From positions 9,339,001-9,403,000 of the forward strand of contig JAILWY010000007.1 of the NCBI GenBank assembly GCA_022113835.1: a stretch of 64,000 bases of DNA, read 5' to 3'. The notes beneath the pieces were generated by a model. That model saw only the letters and a program-made list of their open reading frames with translations, did not search any database and had not been told where the DNA came from. How positions within the stretch are numbered: position 1 is the stretch's first letter; each line of letters starts with the position of its first letter. This DNA comes from Atopsyche davidsoni. Taxonomy: Eukaryota > Arthropoda > Insecta > Trichoptera > Hydrobiosidae. Shown piece after piece: positions 59,811 through 64,000 of this stretch. The position numbers and the translations under genes were made by a program.

Positions 59811-60469
59811 TATATAAATATATATTTAATTGACTATTACAGATTACAATCCTTATGAGCCTGTTATGAAAAGTATTTTTGCACAAAACATTCCTCAAAT
59901 ATTTATTTTGGATTTATTATGTTGTTAATATATTTTCATGTCTGATAGGATTTATTTATTTATAATGACCAATTTTATACAAGGGTTTTTTAGAACTTTT
60001 ATGTAATGTTAAATAAAACTTTTACTATGTTTTATTGTTTATGAACTGTTATCTTATTATTAACCCATATTTAATTGAAACATATTGTTCAAACAAATAT
60101 AAATGTGAGTTATTAGATATTTGGCTGGACCAAATTATAAACATTATAAAATAAATGTTTTGTGTATTCTTATTATTTATTTTTCCATTTATTACTGGCG
60201 GCTAGTGAAAATTTGCAGAGAAAAACTTGGTTTATCAGTATACTTTTATGAAAGTTTAATATGCCTGGTATTTTATATATTTTTTAAATAATGCATCATA
60301 TTGCTCTGAATATATCGCATACCGTTGTTATTATGAAGGACTATTATAAATTGAAAAATTTGATCATTTAAATTTAACATAGTAATAGAAAAATGTTTTT
60401 AATTGAAATTGATACTGTTAGAATTGGAAATAGAATATGTAATGTTGCAGAAAGTAATGGTGAGTATTG

Positions 60470-60993
60470 TAATAGAATAACTATATCGATAAATGCACAT
60501 CTGACGGCAATAGCTTCTAAAGGCGATCGTCAATAAAAACCAGAAGTTAAGTAAAGTTCAGGAATAACCATATTGATAAATGTACATTTGTCAATAATTG
60601 TTAAAAGCCTCCAAAAGTTTTGATTATGAAAATAAGTTTCATAAAAATGTTTTAGCAAAAAATAAATCAACAGGTTTTGCTAGCGAATAGATAACAAATG
60701 TATCTTAAATTAATTGAAACATAAACACAAAAAAAAATGTTCTTGATTTATAGTAAAATTCACAGTGTCAAATCTTATGTTTCACTTTAAAATTAAAAAT
60801 CTTATTATGCGCAATTTAACGAGAGAAAAAGAGATACCAAACCGTTTGCATTCCACTCCAAACGCACTATATAGTTTTAGTGCCCCCATAAAGTACTCAT
60901 GAGGTATGGCAAAAATAATATATATTTAGTTTTTTTGAACTTGAACTTGTAACAGTTTTTGTTTGGATTTTTAAAAAACACGGTTTTAATGGT
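60470..60993 (-). mobile_element. Inverted relative of the 19.2-kb piggyBac-like element
   Basis: On the minus strand, TTAA followed by ACCATTAAAACCGTGTTTTT, then CTTTATGGGGG, GTGCGTTTGGAGTGGAA and CAAACGGTTTGGTATCTCTT. This matches 19174-19790 in order. TTAA lies at its outer edge (60994-60997). The opposite terminus was not found. Confidence 0.5.
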
Positions 60994-61142
60994 TTAAAAA
61001 ACAGGTCACTCATAGTGACTAAAAGTTTGTCCACAGAGCAAGGCAACTTACCGTATAAGTTGAACAAACTACTATGATTCAAATGCAAATAAAGATTGTG
61101 ATTTTTCGCAATAGTATTCAGATATTTTTTTGCTGTAATTCG

Positions 61143-61258
61143 ATTTTAATATTTTAAATAAAATATTTTTGTGATTTTTCCATATGTTCATTTGAATTAA
61201 AAATGTGGAAAAATCGTAAAAGTATTTTATTTAAAATTTTTTTTTTTTCAGAGAGTAT
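61143..61258. repeat. Fold-back interspersed repeat, copy 8
   Basis: ATTTTAAATAAAATATTTTTGTGATTTTTCC and its inverse, then TTTCAGAGAGTATACT. Only the outer arms are present; the ACCGGTTTCGCC core is missing. Confidence 0.6.
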
Positions 61259-61288
61259 ACTTTTTAAATTAAAATGACACGTTGAGGA

Positions 61289-61349
61289 GCGCACGTGCGC
61301 GGCGCCGAGCGGCCAGAGACAATTGCCCCCCACGGCTTGTCTCTGGCCG
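61289..61349. promoter_or_regulatory. E-box palindrome and 12-bp hairpin upstream of C1D
   Basis: GCGCACGTGCGC (61289-61300) is a 12-bp palindrome centred on the E-box CACGTG. It is followed by a perfect inverted repeat, CGGCCAGAGACA (61310-61321) and TGTCTCTGGCCG (61338-61349), with a 16-nt loop. This is the only GC-rich patch in the area and lies about 130-190 bp before the C1D start codon, so it is the likely core promoter or 5' leader. Confidence 0.55.
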
Positions 61350-61482
61350 TCGCGCTGTCACTTGACAGGTGTTTTGTCGGGAAAGTGTTGTTCCGTAAAG
61401 ATATTACCGATATGAACTAGTTACGCATTGAACTATTCATTTTGATTAGATATTTTTATAGTACAAATAGTAATAACAAGAA

Positions 61483-61917
61483 ATGTCACTGATCGAAATG
61501 CTCGATTTTGGAGATGTATCTACAGATACAGAATTTGTCAATAAAGCATCGGAATTGAATAAATGGCTGGTAAAAATCAATAAACATGTTCAAATAGCTA
61601 TAGATTACAAAGATAAATTTGATAATTCGAGTATCGAAGATAAAATAAACTACAAACTATTTATGGTATACGCTCTTAACTCACTGTGTTGGATTCAATT
61701 GCGGCTTAAAGGTATAGACCCAAACGCCCATCCTGTAAAGCAGCAGTTACAGAGGATTAAAAAAATAATTCAAAAGAGAGATGAAATAATTGACAAGAGG
61801 AACAGACCCACTCTAAACAAAGATGCTACAAAGAGATTTATACGTAACGGTCTATGGGAACAGAAACAAGGACAAGGAGAACCGTTAAACAAGAAGATCA
61901 AGTTTTCTGATTTATGA
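61483..61917 (+). CDS. C1D: C1D nuclear nucleic-acid-binding protein (exosome cofactor)
   Basis: Sas10/Utp3/C1D family protein, orthologue of human C1D and yeast Rrp47. It binds the Rrp6/Exosc10 subunit of the nuclear RNA exosome and is needed for 3' processing of 5.8S rRNA and small RNAs. Single exon, 144 residues, usual length about 141. Conserved features: VYALNSLCWIQLRLKGIDP, HPVKQQLQRIKK, then a basic linker (KRDEIIDKRNRPTLNKDA) and RFIRNGLWE near the C-terminus, followed by a Lys-rich tail (NKKIKF). The start codon has a good context (caagaaATG), and no upstream in-frame extension exists. PolyA signal at 61941-61946. Lack of introns contrasts with all its neighbours; the gene could be naturally intronless, or could have arisen from a retrocopy. 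Confidence 0.93.
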   Translation: MSLIEMLDFGDVSTDTEFVNKASELNKWLVKINKHVQIAIDYKDKFDNSSIEDKINYKLFMVYALNSLCWIQLRLKGIDPNAHPVKQQLQRIKKIIQKRDEIIDKRNRPTLNKDATKRFIRNGLWEQKQGQGEPLNKKIKFSDL

Positions 61918-64000
61918 TAATAGCCAAAGTATTTTTTTGAAATAAATTTTTAACAAATATCTAGCATGTTTTATTCTTGATTTTTTTGATCATAACCTCA
62001 TCGACACGGAAGGTAAATCGTGATTATAATTGAAAATGCATTTAATAATATGAAGGTCAGCCATCACATATTACCCATCTCTCCATTCTCTCACGCATGA
62101 TTACATAAACAACAAAAAAATTGTCACTGTTATTCCGTGGAATAAATATTGCTAAGAATTTTAGGTCCAAGTAAAACTTAAAGCGGTAGGCTTGATTGAG
62201 CCCACACCTGGATATTACATTTTAAATTTTATTAGTTAGTATAAGTTTTTAAAAGAGATCTGAATGCTCAATAATTGAAGATAAAACATTTTGTTCAATA
62301 ATTGAAGATAAAACATTTATCTATTTTTATCTTTTATGTATTTAGTTTAACCCTGTCGCAATAGCGATTTGTATTTTACCTATATGAACTTTAAAGGTGG
62401 TCTCGGTTAAATACATCTTGTTTATCTATATAGGAAAAAAATATATCAACTGATTGAGTTCAATTAATTTCGTCAGGTTATTTTATTGTTTTTTTTTGAG
62501 AAATTAACATTAAAAAATACAGGTGTACATAATACATACCAAATAACATGTGATATTAATATCCATTATTGTGCATTCATTAATAAAATGAAATTAAAAC
62601 ATACAATAATATTGAGTACATTTATCAATTCAATGTCACTTTCCAGTATGCCAGACCACCCGTGCTAATTACTGCAATGCCACAACTAATTATTGTTTTT
62701 GTTTATTATAAGTCCTTTGAATAAAATTTCATAAATTATCAATGTCTAATGCAAGAATGTACTCATTTTTTATTGTTTGTATTAGTATTCATTCAGTTTT
62801 ATACCTTATATAAATTTTTGCATATTTTGCAGTATCACCTGTGAAATGTTCTCACAAAGCAGTATGCAAATAACATATTTACTGTTTAATTTATTAATTT
62901 CGATCAGATAGTATATCAAATGGACAATAAAATGGCCCACAACTCAATAACCAGATGTTAATAATATATAAAAGTTATGAATCAATCAAATGATTAAATA
63001 TTTTGAAAGTGCTAATTTTCTCGACTAGGTCGGTCAGTCTTCTTACTTAATAATACAATGAACCTCTGAATAAACTATTATATCTGCAAAGTGATAATTA
63101 CATTAATTATTCAAAGTTAAACATAGCATAAGTATAATCATAAAAATAATGATGATTTCATAATCATAACAGGGTTCATTAAAATTTTATTTTTGAAGAT
63201 AAAATAGTTTAAACCAAAGTCATTGAAAAGCGTTTTACAAAGACATGTCAAAAGGCCCCTTTTTGTAAGTCGTTTGAATTATTCAAACACAGATAAAACT
63301 TCTATGGTCAAAAATAGATTATAACCGATGTAAACAATTTTGTTAGATAAACAAAATATTTTTTAATATATCAACATTAAAAGAGGAGACAAATGTGCAA
63401 CACTTGTATAATGTAATTGACTTGCAAATGCCTACAACATATATTAGGGTATTTTTCTACATGCTAAGAGTAAGAAAGTTACAGAAGTTCGATGTCTTGT
63501 GAATATTACTAATGTGTCAAGTCATTATCTAACCTAGTTTGTAGTACGAAGTTTGCACAGAAAGGCTGTAAAGAAAATGGCCTGACTGGGACAGACGTTG
63601 TATCTATTGTTATTGCCTTCTGGGACATTCTGAGATGCTTAAGAATTCATATAGAAATCTTGTTGGAATGATTTATATCATTATTTTGATAAAATGTGGA
63701 AACTCAAAATCAAACTTACTGACCATAGGTATTGTTTTGGTGGATACAAAATATTTATTAATAAAGGAAAGTATCAAGAATAACCAAAAGTATTGTTAGT
63801 CACACTAATGCATTAAATATTTCCAGGGCCATTTAAATGTGAGATCAGTTATTAAGTCTGCCATATCTAATCAATTAAAAATCTGAATAATCACTAGCTT
63901 GAAAACATCATCACTACAAGATATTATGTACTGACAATGTACAAAAACCGGAGCCACACAAATGATTTTTAACATTGGAAAAATATATTCCTGTGAATGT
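61918..64000. other. AT-rich flank after C1D
   Basis: No gene, transposon terminus or array recognised. The 60-codon frame at 62486-62668 has no family resemblance. Confidence 0.55.

Larger units (their letters stand above)
57117..61288. other. Intergenic between N-acetyltransferase and C1D genes
   Basis: The interval holds the N-acetyltransferase 3' UTR, a fold-back repeat (58591-58748), a CA/TA microsatellite, a dead mariner (59209-59810), an inverted relative of the 19.2-kb piggyBac-like element (60470-60993) and another fold-back copy (61143-61258). No gene recognised. Confidence 0.55.

Noticed and set aside
1..64000. tRNA, rRNA or CRISPR-like arrays
   Set aside because: No tRNA-like A/B boxes with cloverleaf potential, no rRNA-like segment and no spaced direct-repeat array were recognised by eye.

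Overview
The window is nuclear DNA of an arthropod, almost certainly an insect. Evidence: short GT-AG introns in every large gene, a ZAD plus C2H2 zinc-finger gene, an insect-type arylalkylamine N-acetyltransferase, TTAGG-type telomeric tracts, and cut-and-paste transposons (piggyBac, hAT, mariner, pogo/Tigger) together with Helitrons. Intergenic DNA is AT-rich, while many exons are strongly GC-rich at third positions. The order cannot be fixed from the sequence alone.

Layout. (1) 2.8-10.3 kb, plus strand: a 15-exon M13 (neprilysin-like) membrane metallopeptidase with all zinc and catalytic motifs, preceded by a GC-rich minisatellite and two perfect CRE sites. (2) 11.3-12.8 kb, minus: a two-exon secreted low-complexity protein (KPEW and GGLLx repeats) with a clear TATA box; its frame continues for 44 repeat-like codons after an in-frame TAG. 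(3) 14.1-17.6 kb, minus: a six-exon secreted Delta/DLK-like protein with a half DSL domain, three consecutive double-EGF units, one final EGF and no membrane segment. (4) 17.6-26.7 kb: no gene recognised; two piggyBac-type elements, a hAT element and microsatellites. (5) 26.7-32.2 kb, minus: a complete nine-exon alpha-1,6-fucosyltransferase (FUT8). (6) 35.9-38.6 kb, plus: a complete six-exon V-ATPase subunit D. (7) 41.8-44.0 kb, plus: a four-exon ZAD/C2H2 zinc-finger protein. (8) 49.9-57.1 kb, plus: a three-exon arylalkylamine N-acetyltransferase whose 6.4-kb first intron holds two head-to-tail decayed Helitrons, several hAT elements and a minisatellite that looks like a duplicated splice acceptor. 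(9) 61.5-61.9 kb, plus: an intronless C1D nuclear exosome cofactor with a CACGTG palindrome and a hairpin just upstream.

The genes do not form a pathway: they are a cell-surface peptidase, an extracellular matrix-like protein, a probable Notch-pathway ligand or modulator, a Golgi glycosyltransferase, a proton-pump rotor subunit, a transcription factor, an amine acetyltransferase and an RNA-processing factor. FUT8 and V-ATPase D are divergently arranged about 3.7 kb apart.

The strongest candidate for something undescribed is the secreted DSL/DOS-type protein built from repeated phase-1 double-EGF exons. Other notable points are the interrupted repeat-protein frame, a fold-back repeat family in at least eight places, a fold-back element with TTAGG repeats in its loop, hAT elements stacked on one 8-bp target, and the acceptor-derived 44-bp minisatellite. 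Exon models were made by hand from splice sites, reading phase and protein-family similarity; no search or expression data were available.
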